A stretch of 43,985 nt of DNA from Bacillota bacterium. Lineage in GTDB: Bacteria > Bacillota > Dethiobacteria > DTU022 > UBA8154. Below the pieces are notes generated by a model. The model was not told where the DNA came from and searched no databases. It was given only the letters and a program-made list of their open reading frames with translations. Below are positions 1-8,039 of the stretch, piece after piece. The position numbers were made by a program, and so were the translations under genes. Within the stretch, counting starts at the first letter, position 1; every line of letters begins with the position of its first letter. The stretch is taken from the NCBI GenBank assembly GCA_012728375.1, contig JAAYFF010000023.1:1-43985 (forward strand). The letters are read 5' to 3'.

Positions 1-17
1 ACCTTTTGTGTATCCAT
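1..17 (-). CDS. 5' end of a gene running off the left edge
   Basis: Read on the minus strand, an AAGGAG ribosome-binding site (positions 30-25) stands seven bases before an ATG at 17-15, and the reading continues Met-Asp-Thr-Gln-Lys to the window edge. Only five codons are visible, so nothing can be said about function. The gene is divergent from the ankyrin/STAS pair. The call rests only on the ribosome site, spacing and start codon. Confidence 0.45.
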
Positions 18-37
18 ACAATCACTCCTTATCTTTA

Positions 38-76
38 GGTTGAAAAAGTTGGCCTACTTTTTCAACTTTTTCAACC
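38..76 (+). repeat. Hairpin with two competing 3' arms
   Basis: GGTTGAAAAAG at 38-48 is complementary both to ACTTTTTCAAC at 56-66 (11 pairs from position 39, loop TGGCCT) and to CTTTTTCAACC at 66-76 (11 pairs). The 3' arm is therefore present in two near-tandem copies and only one can pair at a time. It lies just downstream of the divergent start at 17 and before the ankyrin coding repeats. It could be a leader or attenuator structure. Its presence argues that this stretch is untranslated. Confidence 0.5.
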
Positions 77-111
77 GCTTTTATGGTGATTGTACTACCT
101 TCAAATCTTTT

Positions 112-456
112 ATGCTATGTGCCGGTATCTTTTACGCTTACGAATCTACCGATAGGTTTGGCCGAACATCTCTGCATCTCGCTTCATTAAGGGGAGATAC
201 TGAAATCGTCGAGATGTTACTGGAAGCCGGTGCAAACGTCAATATAAAAAACAAATTCGGGTGGACTCCGCTGCATCTCGCAGCACGGGAGGGACATATT
301 GACATTGTCCAAATGCTTCTGGAAGCAGGCGCGAATATCGGGGCTAAAAATAAATTTGGGCGGACTCCGTTGGACTATGCGGTAAAACACCGGCATACAG
401 ACATAGTTCGCATGCTGGTCAGTAACAAATACCAGAGGGACGAAAATGAAAGTTGA
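112..456 (+). CDS. Ankyrin-repeat protein
   Basis: The product is a small protein made almost wholly of three ankyrin repeats. Each repeat has the pattern G-x-T-P/S-L-H/D-x-A followed by IVxMLLxAGAN or a close variant, and the repeats occupy the last 100 or so residues. Ankyrin repeats bind partner proteins; no catalytic domain is present. The start is uncertain. The frame stays open from a TTG at 40, but no Shine-Dalgarno sequence precedes either that codon or the ATG at 112, and codons 40-76 lie in a hairpin, so 112 is preferred. The final codons overlap the downstream STAS gene by 11 bases, which suggests translational coupling. The first residues do not resemble a repeat, so the gene may be 5'-truncated. 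Confidence 0.7.
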   Translation: MLCAGIFYAYESTDRFGRTSLHLASLRGDTEIVEMLLEAGANVNIKNKFGWTPLHLAAREGHIDIVQMLLEAGANIGAKNKFGRTPLDYAVKHRHTDIVRMLVSNKYQRDENES

Positions 457-754
457 GAAAAAAGACAATCTAACAGCCGTTGTTGTTCCTGCAGGTAAAA
501 TTGATGTTACTAATTCAAACCTTTTTAAAGAAAAACTTACCCAACTTTGTGATGAAGGCTTTAAAGACATTATTATTGATTTTACAAATGTAAATGCATT
601 GGATAGCTCAGGGATAGGGAAACTGCTTGTATTTTATAAAAAATTAAAGGATAAAGGCGGTACATTGAGCATTATTAATATTAAACACGAAAACGTTCGC
701 AACCTTTTAGACATGATTTGTCTCGATAAAGTAATTAATATCGTTTGGAACTAG
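446..754 (+). CDS. STAS-domain anti-sigma factor antagonist
   Basis: This 102-aa protein is a single STAS domain of the SpoIIAA/RsbV type. Such proteins bind an anti-sigma kinase and release a sigma factor until a serine is phosphorylated. The phosphorylation loop reads D-S-S-G-I-G at residues 53-58, so the phosphoacceptor serine is present. The ATG at 446 has an AGAGGG site about nine bases upstream and overlaps the ankyrin gene, so the two are probably co-translated. No kinase or sigma gene lies beside it, so the partner must be elsewhere. It is not in a spoIIA-type operon, so a stress or signalling role is as likely as sporulation. Confidence 0.9.
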   Translation: MKVEKKDNLTAVVVPAGKIDVTNSNLFKEKLTQLCDEGFKDIIIDFTNVNALDSSGIGKLLVFYKKLKDKGGTLSIINIKHENVRNLLDMICLDKVINIVWN

Positions 755-784
755 CCGGTTCCGGGTAGGCAGAAGAGTGAAATT

Positions 785-3049
785 CTACGAAAAGAATTCA
801 GGAATCTCGCTTCCTTTTTCTTCATTACAGAGCGGTTGGTCATGCAGATCGTACAAGATTCTGCAAAGCTCCAGCGGTTCCCGGGTAAAGTCGTAAAAGC
901 AGATAAAAAGAAGATCCAGACCTTTTATGCATGCGGCAAGGTTTTTCTCCCAGATAAGTGTTTGCTTGGGTGTCAGGGAAAGACTGGAAGTATCCAAAAT
1001 AACCCGCAGCGAGGTAAAGTTATTCTTTGTGGTTTCGTCCAGGTTGGACTTTAAATTTTTTTTTGTTTCAAACTCCAGCATTGCCCGTTTCTCAATATAA
1101 TACAGCAATTTCTTCAAATTTTCCCATCGCGTTAACTGGTTTTCTTTAATTATAAACTTTGCAGTAGATTTGACGTTTAAATATTCGGGAAGTTTTTCCA
1201 GAAATATTTTTTCAGTTTCTTCATTAAAATAATAAAGAATCCTTTCGTTATTCAACACTCCGGCTGCACTATAAGAAACAGCTTTTATTGCTAAATGGGC
1301 ATTTCCGCTATAAAACTCACCGTAGTGCCCTCCGGTTAACAAAAATCCGGGAAGATATCCAGCCGGGACAAGCTTGCAGAGGTCCCGGGGCCATTCCAGC
1401 ATTCTGGAAATGGTTTTATACTTGTTTAAGCATGATACAAAGTGATCAATGATCAGAGGGTCATAGTGAGTCCCCTTTTTTTTGAGTAACAAATCAATGC
1501 TTTGATCAATGGTTCTACCTTTGTCTTTTATCCGACCGGTTGTCATAAGGTCAAAAGCATTGGCAACGGCCAGGATTCGAGCTCCTAAGGGTATTTCCTC
1601 ACCTTTAAGGCCATCGGGGTAGCCGCTTCCGTCAAACCTTTCATGGTGATGAATAATGATGGGCAAAAGCGCTTCCGTTTTTTTTAACGGTTTAATTATC
1701 TCCGCACTCCAGAGAGGATGTTGTTTATAGATATTCCATTTCTCTTCGGGCAGTGGGTGCGGTTCATTCAAAATATCTTTGTCAATTTCGATTTTTCCGA
1801 TATCATGCAGCAGGGCGGCATATTCCACCCGAATTGTTTCACGCCGGGATAATTGTAATGATTTACAGAGTAATTGAGCGTAAACCAAAACCCTTTCGCT
1901 GTGGCCGTATGTAAATTTGTCTTTGGCATGGATAACGGCCATTAATGTTTTTATAGTATCCAAAAATTCCTTTTCAGTTTTTAATTTTTCTCCGCTGATG
2001 CGATCAAAAATAGAATAATAAAGTTGAACCCTATTGCCCCTTGTTATTTTAACTTTGTCAAGCGCTTCGTTAGCTTTTTGGAGAAGGCTTTGTGAATCTT
2101 CTGCCTGGTCGGGGAAGAGGGCGACTCCAAGGGATGCGGATACTTTACGGTCAGAACCGGGAATAACACTGTGAAAAGCCTCAATTGCTTTTCTTATTTT
2201 TTCCGCCTTAGCGATTATCTGAGTTGTTTCACGTGCCGGAGTTAGAATTACAAAAGTATCTCCTCCAAAGCGAGCGGCAAAATCGCTCTCCTCCAAAAAA
2301 AGTTGAATGGTTTCGGAAACCCTCTTTAGAACCAAATCCCCGGAATAAAAACCGAGTATCTCGTTGTACATGCTAAAATTATCAAGATCCAGCATGATTA
2401 AGCCCAATTTTCCTTCAGATTTGTGAAATTCTTGCATTGTTTTCCCCAGTTGCTCTTGAAAAAAACGGCGGTTATATAGTCCTGTCAGTTCATCCCGTTT
2501 AATAAATTCTGTAAGTTGTTTTCTCAGGGAACGTTCTGCTGCGCCCATTTCTCCAAGCAACCAGCTAAATAGAAAAAATAATGGAATGAGTACTAGATCA
2601 ATATGAAGAAAATTTATTGGTTCCTCGTTGATAAAAAATAAACTTGTGGAAACGAATGTATTTATTAAAGAACTAATGTAACCTGTTTTTGCACCAAAGC
2701 GGAGGCTATACAGAATTACCGGCAAAAGTAACAGTATTTTTAAACCGCTCTTTATGGGACCGCCGGAAAAAATGAATAAAATTATTACAACTTGGAGTAT
2801 TAACATTTCTGCATGTTCCGGGATAAGGGAATGGAACTTCGCCATTTTATCCAACAGTATACTTACGAAGTAAAGAATTAAGTTGAGTACAAGGGGAGCG
2901 CAGAAAATAAAACAAATATAATAGTAGGGCAAATCCCAATTAAAGTAATTAATTACAATGGCAAGCGTGGAAAATAGGATAATGAAAATTCTTACTATAG
3001 GGATAAAGTCAGTTGCTGCCGGAGGTTCTTCATAATTGGGAGAATGCAT
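785..3049 (-). CDS. Membrane GGDEF/HD-GYP cyclic-di-GMP signalling protein
   Basis: This 754-aa protein has several membrane segments in residues 15-165, a GGDEF domain (about 180-345) and an HD-GYP phosphodiesterase domain (about 360-510). An uncharacterised region of about 240 residues follows. The HD-GYP motifs are complete: HDIGK with H415-D416, HHHERFDGSGYP at about 467-478, and further metal-ligand histidines. The GGDEF signature is GGDTF at 262-266, with the catalytic glutamate replaced by threonine, so cyclase activity is doubtful. The domain may instead bind GTP as a regulator. The likely role is c-di-GMP degradation in response to a membrane signal. An ATG follows a GGAGG site. The gene is convergent with the STAS gene. 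Confidence 0.9.
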   Translation of the reverse strand: MHSPNYEEPPAATDFIPIVRIFIILFSTLAIVINYFNWDLPYYYICFIFCAPLVLNLILYFVSILLDKMAKFHSLIPEHAEMLILQVVIILFIFSGGPIKSGLKILLLLPVILYSLRFGAKTGYISSLINTFVSTSLFFINEEPINFLHIDLVLIPLFFLFSWLLGEMGAAERSLRKQLTEFIKRDELTGLYNRRFFQEQLGKTMQEFHKSEGKLGLIMLDLDNFSMYNEILGFYSGDLVLKRVSETIQLFLEESDFAARFGGDTFVILTPARETTQIIAKAEKIRKAIEAFHSVIPGSDRKVSASLGVALFPDQAEDSQSLLQKANEALDKVKITRGNRVQLYYSIFDRISGEKLKTEKEFLDTIKTLMAVIHAKDKFTYGHSERVLVYAQLLCKSLQLSRRETIRVEYAALLHDIGKIEIDKDILNEPHPLPEEKWNIYKQHPLWSAEIIKPLKKTEALLPIIIHHHERFDGSGYPDGLKGEEIPLGARILAVANAFDLMTTGRIKDKGRTIDQSIDLLLKKKGTHYDPLIIDHFVSCLNKYKTISRMLEWPRDLCKLVPAGYLPGFLLTGGHYGEFYSGNAHLAIKAVSYSAAGVLNNERILYYFNEETEKIFLEKLPEYLNVKSTAKFIIKENQLTRWENLKKLLYYIEKRAMLEFETKKNLKSNLDETTKNNFTSLRVILDTSSLSLTPKQTLIWEKNLAACIKGLDLLFICFYDFTREPLELCRILYDLHDQPLCNEEKGSEIPEFFS

Positions 3050-3372
3050 TAGCGTGCCTCCTTTTAGCGAAGAAAACGGTCGATTTTAACGGCATAGGAA
3101 ATGTAAGGGGTGAAAGGAGTAGCGAAAATATATTAAAAAAAGAATTTTCCGCTTTGAATTCACAAAAAATTTGAAAAGTAATTCTGCTGGTTTATTCTAC
3201 CTGAAAGGAGAAAAATCCTTTTTATAAAGAAAAGCTGTCTTCAACAATTTTTCTGAAATAGAACGCATCTTTTATTTTTTTTGTTGAATATTTTCTTCAG
3301 CCTTGGAAAAAGTATAAAGGGTGAAAGCAGGGAGGAAACCACTGAGGAAACCACTAGTAAAGGAGACGGAAT
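3050..3372. other. Divergent intergenic region
   Basis: This AT-rich spacer lies between the divergent HD-GYP and Hsp20 genes. A weak hairpin, AAAGGA/TCCTTT with a six-base loop, lies near 3204-3220. A TGAATA box at 3285-3290 resembles the -35 element of forespore sigma factors, but no matching -10 box is convincing. I see no ORF or RNA gene in it. Confidence 0.4.
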
Positions 3373-3984
3373 ATGTATACAACAACAATGAGCCCCTGGC
3401 AAAGCGGTTCTTTTATGCCCCAGCAAAGCTTTGCCTCCCAGTCGTTTTTACCGTTGCAGTTCTCTCCCCAAATTCAAGGCTACAGCATACCTTTGCAAAC
3501 AGGGGCAATAAATTTTTCCCCTTGGGCTTATCAGGTTCCCTATGCTAATGCCATGATCTCTCAGGCCGGAATACCGGTCTGGCAATCTCCCTCTCCCGTT
3601 ATGAGCGGACAATACAGGCCGTTAAGCTTCTTCATGGGACAAAGCCAGCTTTCTTACAGTCCCAGTGGTATGACGACTGGTATTAATACGGTATCAGGCC
3701 TGGCACAACCAAGGGTAGAATTGGCGGAAACTAATAACGATGTTATTGTAACAGCTGATCTCCCCAATGTGGATCCCAATAATATTTATATTACGGTAAC
3801 GGACGATTCCCTTTCTATCTCCGCTCTTTCCATGATGGGCGGCAGCACCAGCAGTCTGCACCGTACTATTGCTCTTCCGACCAGCGTCAGGGCAGAACAT
3901 CTAGACGTTAGTTATACAAACGGTATCCTTGAATGCCGTTTGCCCAAATCTGACCTGGTTGCCAGGCGGAGAGTAAAAGTATAA
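3373..3984 (+). CDS. Hsp20/alpha-crystallin protein with Q/S/P-rich N-terminus
   Basis: This 203-aa protein has about 105 N-terminal residues rich in Gln, Ser, Pro, Met and aromatic residues, followed by an alpha-crystallin domain. The domain begins near PRVELAETNNDVIVTADLP and contains the VSYTNGILECRLPK strand motif. Small heat-shock proteins hold unfolded clients. In spore-formers some, such as CotP/CotM relatives, are coat proteins, and the low-complexity N-terminus here would fit a coat or aggregate-forming role; that is inference. The C-terminal anchor is only R-V-K-V. An AAAGGAG site precedes the ATG. A second Hsp20 gene follows after 69 bases, probably in one transcript ending at the 4542 terminator. 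Confidence 0.85.
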   Translation: MYTTTMSPWQSGSFMPQQSFASQSFLPLQFSPQIQGYSIPLQTGAINFSPWAYQVPYANAMISQAGIPVWQSPSPVMSGQYRPLSFFMGQSQLSYSPSGMTTGINTVSGLAQPRVELAETNNDVIVTADLPNVDPNNIYITVTDDSLSISALSMMGGSTSSLHRTIALPTSVRAEHLDVSYTNGILECRLPKSDLVARRRVKV

Positions 3985-4053
3985 ATACGACCGTTTAAGT
4001 AATTCTTCTTTCCTTTCCTGCTTCACCCATTTCATTTAAAGTGAGGTTAAAAA

Positions 4054-4509
4054 ATGTATTACCAGGTTCAACCGAGAAACGCGGGAAATCCTGTAGAAAA
4101 TTTTCATTTAGTCCCAAAGATCGATATCCTGGAGTCTTCTGATGAAGTTATTTACATATTTGAAATGCCGGGAGTCGAAGAACAGTCCGTAAATGTTGAA
4201 GTGAAAGACGGTATGCTTTATGTAGATGGAGATGCCGTTTCAGGATTAGAAAATAAATCTTACAATATTCTCTATCAAGAAAGAGAAAACATTAGAAAGT
4301 ACAGAAGGGTCGTGTCATTGCCCCTGGAAGTAGATTCAGAGCAGGCGGCAGCTATTGTTAAAAATGGTATGCTGACTGTCCGGTTCCCAAGGAAAAAAGG
4401 GGGAAAACGCTTACCAATCAATCAGCCACAGCAATATTCTGCTCAAAATCCCTATAATCAAGCTTTGAACATGCAGAACGTTCAAAACGTCCAAACCCCG
4501 CAAAGTTAA
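4054..4509 (+). CDS. Hsp20/alpha-crystallin small heat-shock protein
   Basis: This 151-aa protein is an alpha-crystallin domain from about residue 22 (PKIDILESSDEVIYIFEMPG) to about 120. It includes the VKNGMLTVRFPRK strand and an L-P-I anchor of the I-x-I type. The tail is rich in Gln and Asn with a repeated Q-N-V motif. It is more canonical than the Hsp20 just upstream, with which it probably forms mixed oligomers (inference). A weak GAGG ribosome site precedes the ATG. A strong factor-independent terminator lies 32 bases after the stop. Confidence 0.88.
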   Translation: MYYQVQPRNAGNPVENFHLVPKIDILESSDEVIYIFEMPGVEEQSVNVEVKDGMLYVDGDAVSGLENKSYNILYQERENIRKYRRVVSLPLEVDSEQAAAIVKNGMLTVRFPRKKGGKRLPINQPQQYSAQNPYNQALNMQNVQNVQTPQS

Positions 4510-4541
4510 TTAATCAGGTTAAAACTAAACATAAACTTTTA

Positions 4542-4566
4542 AAAACCAGGTATTAAACCTGGTTTT
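4542..4566 (+). terminator. Terminator after the Hsp20 pair
   Basis: A perfect 10-bp inverted repeat, AAAACCAGGT and ACCTGGTTTT, encloses a five-base loop and ends in a T run. It follows the second Hsp20 gene directly. Confidence 0.8.
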
Positions 4567-4589
4567 AAAGTTGTGTTTTAAAGTAGACC

Positions 4590-4800
4590 ACTTTTTATTT
4601 CCTGTTGTTCGACGATAACCAAATGGTTTTTGGCTTCAAAGAAAAACGGCTTTAGGTAGATATCCGGTAGATAACCGGATGAACCATCAAGATGGCGATA
4701 GCAATTCAATGCTCCGGTTATGGAAAATTCACGGCAACTGTTGCTTTTCTTTTTGACTGTAAATGTAATGGTTTTTCCCCTGCCTTTTTTGTATTAAGGT
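4590..4800. other. Unexplained structured intergenic region
   Basis: Between the Hsp20 terminator and the convergent protease gene lie about 210 bases with no ORF. They contain two adjacent hairpins, ATCCGGT/ACCGGAT (4662-4668 with 4674-4680) and CCAT/ATGG (4684-4687 with 4692-4695). A further CCGGTTATGG-containing stretch follows. I could not match it to a known riboswitch consensus. It may be a structured RNA or a decayed gene. Confidence 0.3.
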
Positions 4801-4806
4801 ATGTTA

Positions 4807-5808
4807 TTAGCTTTTTACATGTTTCCATTTCTGACTAATTATTTCCATTCTTACCGGAGGAGCATTATTTCCCTGTTGGGCGAGGCGTATTACCCTTCCT
4901 TCAAAGATAAAAGCATCAAGCCTTTCCAAGCTTTCAATAATCCCGCCTGTGGCCTCAAAATCAACCTGCCGTTCATGGTCTTCAAGTAAAAGAGCAGGGT
5001 TAAAAGGTTCGGTTAGCTGCAAATCTTTCTCATAGTTTTCATAGAGAGTCCACATGGCTTTTTCTACTGAAGGAGGCGGCACCGAAACATTAAGGTTAAT
5101 TCTATTTTTCGCTTCTGAACGGGGAATCATATAACTGTGAGCATATAATTTTTCTGTTAAATTTTCGATAATACTATCTACATGTTCTGAAGATACGTCC
5201 CCTTGATGCATTTCCAACAGTTTTCTGCCCAGGGAGCGTATCAGAGCATAATTCCTGTAAACATTGCCCAGTGCCAGAGGATGAACTTCTCTGGATAAAC
5301 GCAGAAATACCTCCAGAGCTTGTTCGGCATTGCTTAATCCCGCCATTTCTTTCGCTAAAAGTATATAAGAAGATACGTCTTCCACACTGACCGGTATTCT
5401 GGCGGTTGGATGCTGCGGGTCTTTGGGATTAAAAGCATTTGCTACGCTGGGATCAATTGGGCTTAGCTCCGACAGTTTTCCCATGATAATTTCATCCGCT
5501 CCCAGAGATATTAGAGTTCCCGCACTATAAGCCCTAAAAGGAATTAGCACTTTAAAAACTGAACAGTATTCACGAATTAAACTTACCAACCGGTAAGGGG
5601 TTAAAAGGTCGCCTCCACGGGTGTAAAGAAAAAGAGTTATCGTCTTTCTTGGTCCTATTAGCTCCAGGTGGCGATAAAAGACCCGGATAATATCGGGGGC
5701 GATACGGGTGCCGAGATTTTCTCTGTCTCCGGTTATATAACAGATTATTGCGGTTTGAAGTTGTTCTTCCAGTTGTGCAATTAAATTTATACGATTATTA
5801 TGTCCCAT
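4807..5808 (-). CDS. SDH_sah-type serine protease of the ClpP/SppA fold
   Basis: This 333-aa protein belongs to the serine dehydrogenase proteinase family (SDH_sah, Pfam PF01972), soluble or membrane-peripheral relatives of SppA and ClpP. Signature stretches are LYTRGGDLLTPYRL at about 61-74 and the nucleophile region FRAYSAGTLISLGADEI, with catalytic Ser95. The S-x-I-D-P segment at about 116-120 also matches the family. There is no signal peptide or clear membrane segment. The substrate is unknown in most members. The ATG has a modest AAGGAA site. The gene stands alone and is divergent from the cortex hydrolase at 6124. Confidence 0.8.
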   Translation of the reverse strand: MGHNNRINLIAQLEEQLQTAIICYITGDRENLGTRIAPDIIRVFYRHLELIGPRKTITLFLYTRGGDLLTPYRLVSLIREYCSVFKVLIPFRAYSAGTLISLGADEIIMGKLSELSPIDPSVANAFNPKDPQHPTARIPVSVEDVSSYILLAKEMAGLSNAEQALEVFLRLSREVHPLALGNVYRNYALIRSLGRKLLEMHQGDVSSEHVDSIIENLTEKLYAHSYMIPRSEAKNRINLNVSVPPPSVEKAMWTLYENYEKDLQLTEPFNPALLLEDHERQVDFEATGGIIESLERLDAFIFEGRVIRLAQQGNNAPPVRMEIISQKWKHVKS

Positions 5809-6123
5809 TTTATTCCTTTTCTTAGTTGATACATTTTATTTTTCCCCAGGGAAAAGCAAAATATTTAACAAAGGGTTTGGCTAATCATTCCATGGGAAAG
5901 GAAAACCTGCAAGTTTATATAAAAATTATCTATCGTTGACTACTGCTGGCTAATACATAAATGAGAGGTATAACAATACTCAATAAACAATATATACGAT
6001 ATTTGCGTCAACTTATTTCTTGCTTTATAATAAGCAAAAAATTTTAAAGGCATTTTTGCATACAGTCATGCCATTCCTCAGCTTCCCATCGTAAAAATAC
6101 TGTGGAAAGAGAGGAGGAGTAAA
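5809..6123. other. Divergent intergenic region
   Basis: This 315-base AT-rich spacer lies between the protease and cortex-hydrolase genes. It holds the candidate housekeeping promoter listed at 6003. There is also a CATACAGT box at 6059-6066 that closely resembles a sigma-E -10 element, with a partial -35 (AAATTTT) 13 bases before it. No ORF or RNA gene is seen. Confidence 0.4.
6003..6031 (+). promoter_or_regulatory. Candidate promoter for the cortex hydrolase gene
   Basis: TTGCGT, 17 bases, and a perfect TATAAT lie about 95 bases before the start codon. The -35 box is poor. A sigma-E-like CATACAGT box at 6059-6066 is an alternative, which would suit a spore-cortex gene. Confidence 0.4.
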
Positions 6124-6699
6124 ATGATGAAAAATAAATTTTTTGTGTTATTAATCAGCTTATTGTTCTTATTAGGCAGCAGCACGGTAGATGCTGCTGC
6201 GTACAAACAGCAGCCCAATGGTGAAGGAACGGCAATAGTATCTTCAATAATTAAAGTAAGGGCAAGAGGAGAGATAAAACCGAAAACAAAGATGCGAAAA
6301 GAAGAAAATAAGGATAGTAAGGAATGTATGGAGCTGTCTCCTGAGGAAATCGACCTTTTGGCCCGATTGGTTCGTGCAGAGGCTGAGGGTGAACCATTTC
6401 TGGGGAAGGTGGGAGTTGCAGCGACTGTATTAAACAGGTTAGAAAGCGATCAATATCCGGATACCATTCCGGAAATTATTTATCAGCATGATCATGGTTT
6501 TCAGTATTGCCCGGTCCGGAACGGGCAAATTAATAAAGCCGCTGATAATATTTCGGTAAAAGCAGTAAAAGAGGCAATCAAAGGCAAAGACCCCACCGGC
6601 GGAGCGCTTTCTTTTTATAATCCCGCCAAATCCGGCAATTACTGGATTAGGACGAGGATTTTCTGTAAGCAAATTGGTAACCATATTTTTGTTAAATAA
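6124..6699 (+). CDS. Spore cortex-lytic/cell wall hydrolase (SleB/CwlJ family)
   Basis: This 191-aa protein has an N-terminal signal peptide (about residues 1-25, ending near VDAAA) and a linker. A Hydrolase_2 domain of the SleB/CwlJ type covers about 72-191. The catalytic region is LARLVRAEAEGEP, with E86 as the likely catalytic glutamate, followed by VGVAATVLNRL and the conserved DPTGGALSFYNP and IGNHIFVK blocks. Family members cleave cortex peptidoglycan muramic-lactam bonds during germination. No peptidoglycan-binding repeat is present. GGAGGAG precedes two adjacent ATG codons, of which the first is used here. Exported secretion fits the signal peptide. Confidence 0.9.
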   Translation: MMKNKFFVLLISLLFLLGSSTVDAAAYKQQPNGEGTAIVSSIIKVRARGEIKPKTKMRKEENKDSKECMELSPEEIDLLARLVRAEAEGEPFLGKVGVAATVLNRLESDQYPDTIPEIIYQHDHGFQYCPVRNGQINKAADNISVKAVKEAIKGKDPTGGALSFYNPAKSGNYWIRTRIFCKQIGNHIFVK

Positions 6700-6707
6700 G
6701 TTGAAAA

Positions 6708-6744
6708 AAATGCCCGTGTACCTTATCAGGTATATCGGGCATTT
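6708..6744. terminator. Bidirectional terminator
   Basis: AAATGCCCG-TGTACCT pairs with AGGTATA-TCGGGCATTT (16 pairs, one bulge, tight TATC loop). A-rich flanks on one side and T-rich on the other allow it to end both the hydrolase transcript and the convergent mreB transcript. Confidence 0.85.
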
Positions 6745-6750
6745 CAAATT

Positions 6751-7767
6751 TTACGAAATTTTTTTTAGCAAGGCCATATCGGTAAGCATCTTTCCTGTTC
6801 CCAGAGCAACGCTATCCAAGCAATTTTCTGCCAAAAGCACCGGCATTTTTGTTTCTTCAGCTATTAAATGCTGAAAACCTCTTAATAGAGCTCCGCCGCC
6901 GATAAGAATAATACCATTTTCTAAAATATCCGGTATCAATGATACCGGCGTTTCTTCCAATGTCATCATTATTGCTTTTCGTATAACCGAGATTCGTTCA
7001 CCCAAAATTTTTCCGATTTCAGGAAACTTAATATCTATTTTTCGCGGCAGCCGGGTAACAAGGTCGTTTCCGAGTACTTCAAGGTAATTTTGCTGAAACG
7101 AAGGAGGAGCCAAACCAATTTTAATTTTGATATCTTCGGCTGTCCTTTCTCCGATTAAAAAGTTATACTTTTTTCTGATATAATTAATGACGGCGTTGTT
7201 CAAGTCATCTCCACCTACGCGGACTGAATTCCAGCAGACTATCCCTCCCAAAGATATAACGGCTACTTCCGTTGTTCCACAACCGATATCCACGATCATA
7301 CTGGCGCTATTTTCTTCAATGGGCAGATTAGTACCAAGAGCTCCGGCAATAGAATTTTCTACGAGATAGACCTCTTTTGCACCTGCTTGTTTAACAGCTT
7401 CAATAACAGCTCTTTTTTCAATCTCCGTTACCTGGAGCGAAACGTTGACAACAACCCGCAGTGGAAGAAAGAGCGAATGGCCGCTAAAAATTTGCGCAAA
7501 AAAATGCTTCAGCATTATTTTTGTATTATGGAAGTTAGAAACTACACCGCGCCTTATAGGTTTGACAAGAATTATATCTTCAGGTGTCCGCCCAATCATT
7601 TTTCGAGCGCTTTCTCCGACTGCCAAAACTTTTCCTGTTCTTTTTTCTATCGCCAGAACAGAGGCTTCTCTTAAAATAATTCCTTTACCTTTCATATAAA
7701 TCAGAGTATTGGCGCTTCCTAAATCAATGCCTATACTTCTGGAAAGGTAATCATAAGAAAAGGCCAT
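6751..7767 (-). CDS. mreB: MreB/Mbl-family actin-like protein (solitary paralogue)
   Basis: This 338-aa actin-fold ATPase has phosphate-1 (GIDLGSANT, 13-21), phosphate-2 (VDIGCGTTEVAV, about 159-170), VGGDDLN at 184-190 and an adenosine motif ILIGGGALLRG. MreB-family filaments guide cell-wall synthesis at the membrane. The gene is not followed by mreC/mreD, so it resembles the solitary Mbl or MreBH paralogues. The usual V-C-V-P segment after phosphate-1 is V-N-V-S (105-110), a noticeable departure. The ATG has a strong GGAGGAA site. It converges on the cortex hydrolase across a shared terminator. Confidence 0.9.
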   Translation of the reverse strand: MAFSYDYLSRSIGIDLGSANTLIYMKGKGIILREASVLAIEKRTGKVLAVGESARKMIGRTPEDIILVKPIRRGVVSNFHNTKIMLKHFFAQIFSGHSLFLPLRVVVNVSLQVTEIEKRAVIEAVKQAGAKEVYLVENSIAGALGTNLPIEENSASMIVDIGCGTTEVAVISLGGIVCWNSVRVGGDDLNNAVINYIRKKYNFLIGERTAEDIKIKIGLAPPSFQQNYLEVLGNDLVTRLPRKIDIKFPEIGKILGERISVIRKAIMMTLEETPVSLIPDILENGIILIGGGALLRGFQHLIAEETKMPVLLAENCLDSVALGTGKMLTDMALLKKIS

Positions 7768-7803
7768 GGCAGAGATTTCCTCCTTATTCCAGCTTTTTGT
7801 TAA

Positions 7804-7832
7804 ATTATATCAGCCTGCAAATGGTGCTACAA
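7804..7832 (-). promoter_or_regulatory. Candidate promoter for mreB paralogue
   Basis: On the minus strand TTGTAG, 17 bases and a perfect TATAAT with an extended TGA step lie about 40 bases before the mreB start. Confidence 0.5.
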
Positions 7833-8039
7833 CAAGAAGGTTTTCCCAAGAGGACTTATCATCCTAAAAAGAATAAACGTGTTTGTAATGGTATTTATTT
7901 CTTAGCTTGCAGGAAACAGATAAATGTTAATAGAATATGCAAATAATAAAATACTTCTGCAAATTTATTTCATCTATAACTCAAATGATCAATTTTTCCA
8001 ACTGGTTTGAAAGCTTTTATTTTGAGAAGAGGTGAAAGA

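Noticed and set aside
4590-4800. c-di-GMP, cobalamin or purine riboswitch
   Set aside because: None of the conserved core sequences of these families is present.
7387-7699. Plus-strand ORFs within mreB
   Set aside because: They lie antisense to a strongly conserved gene and have no ribosome site.
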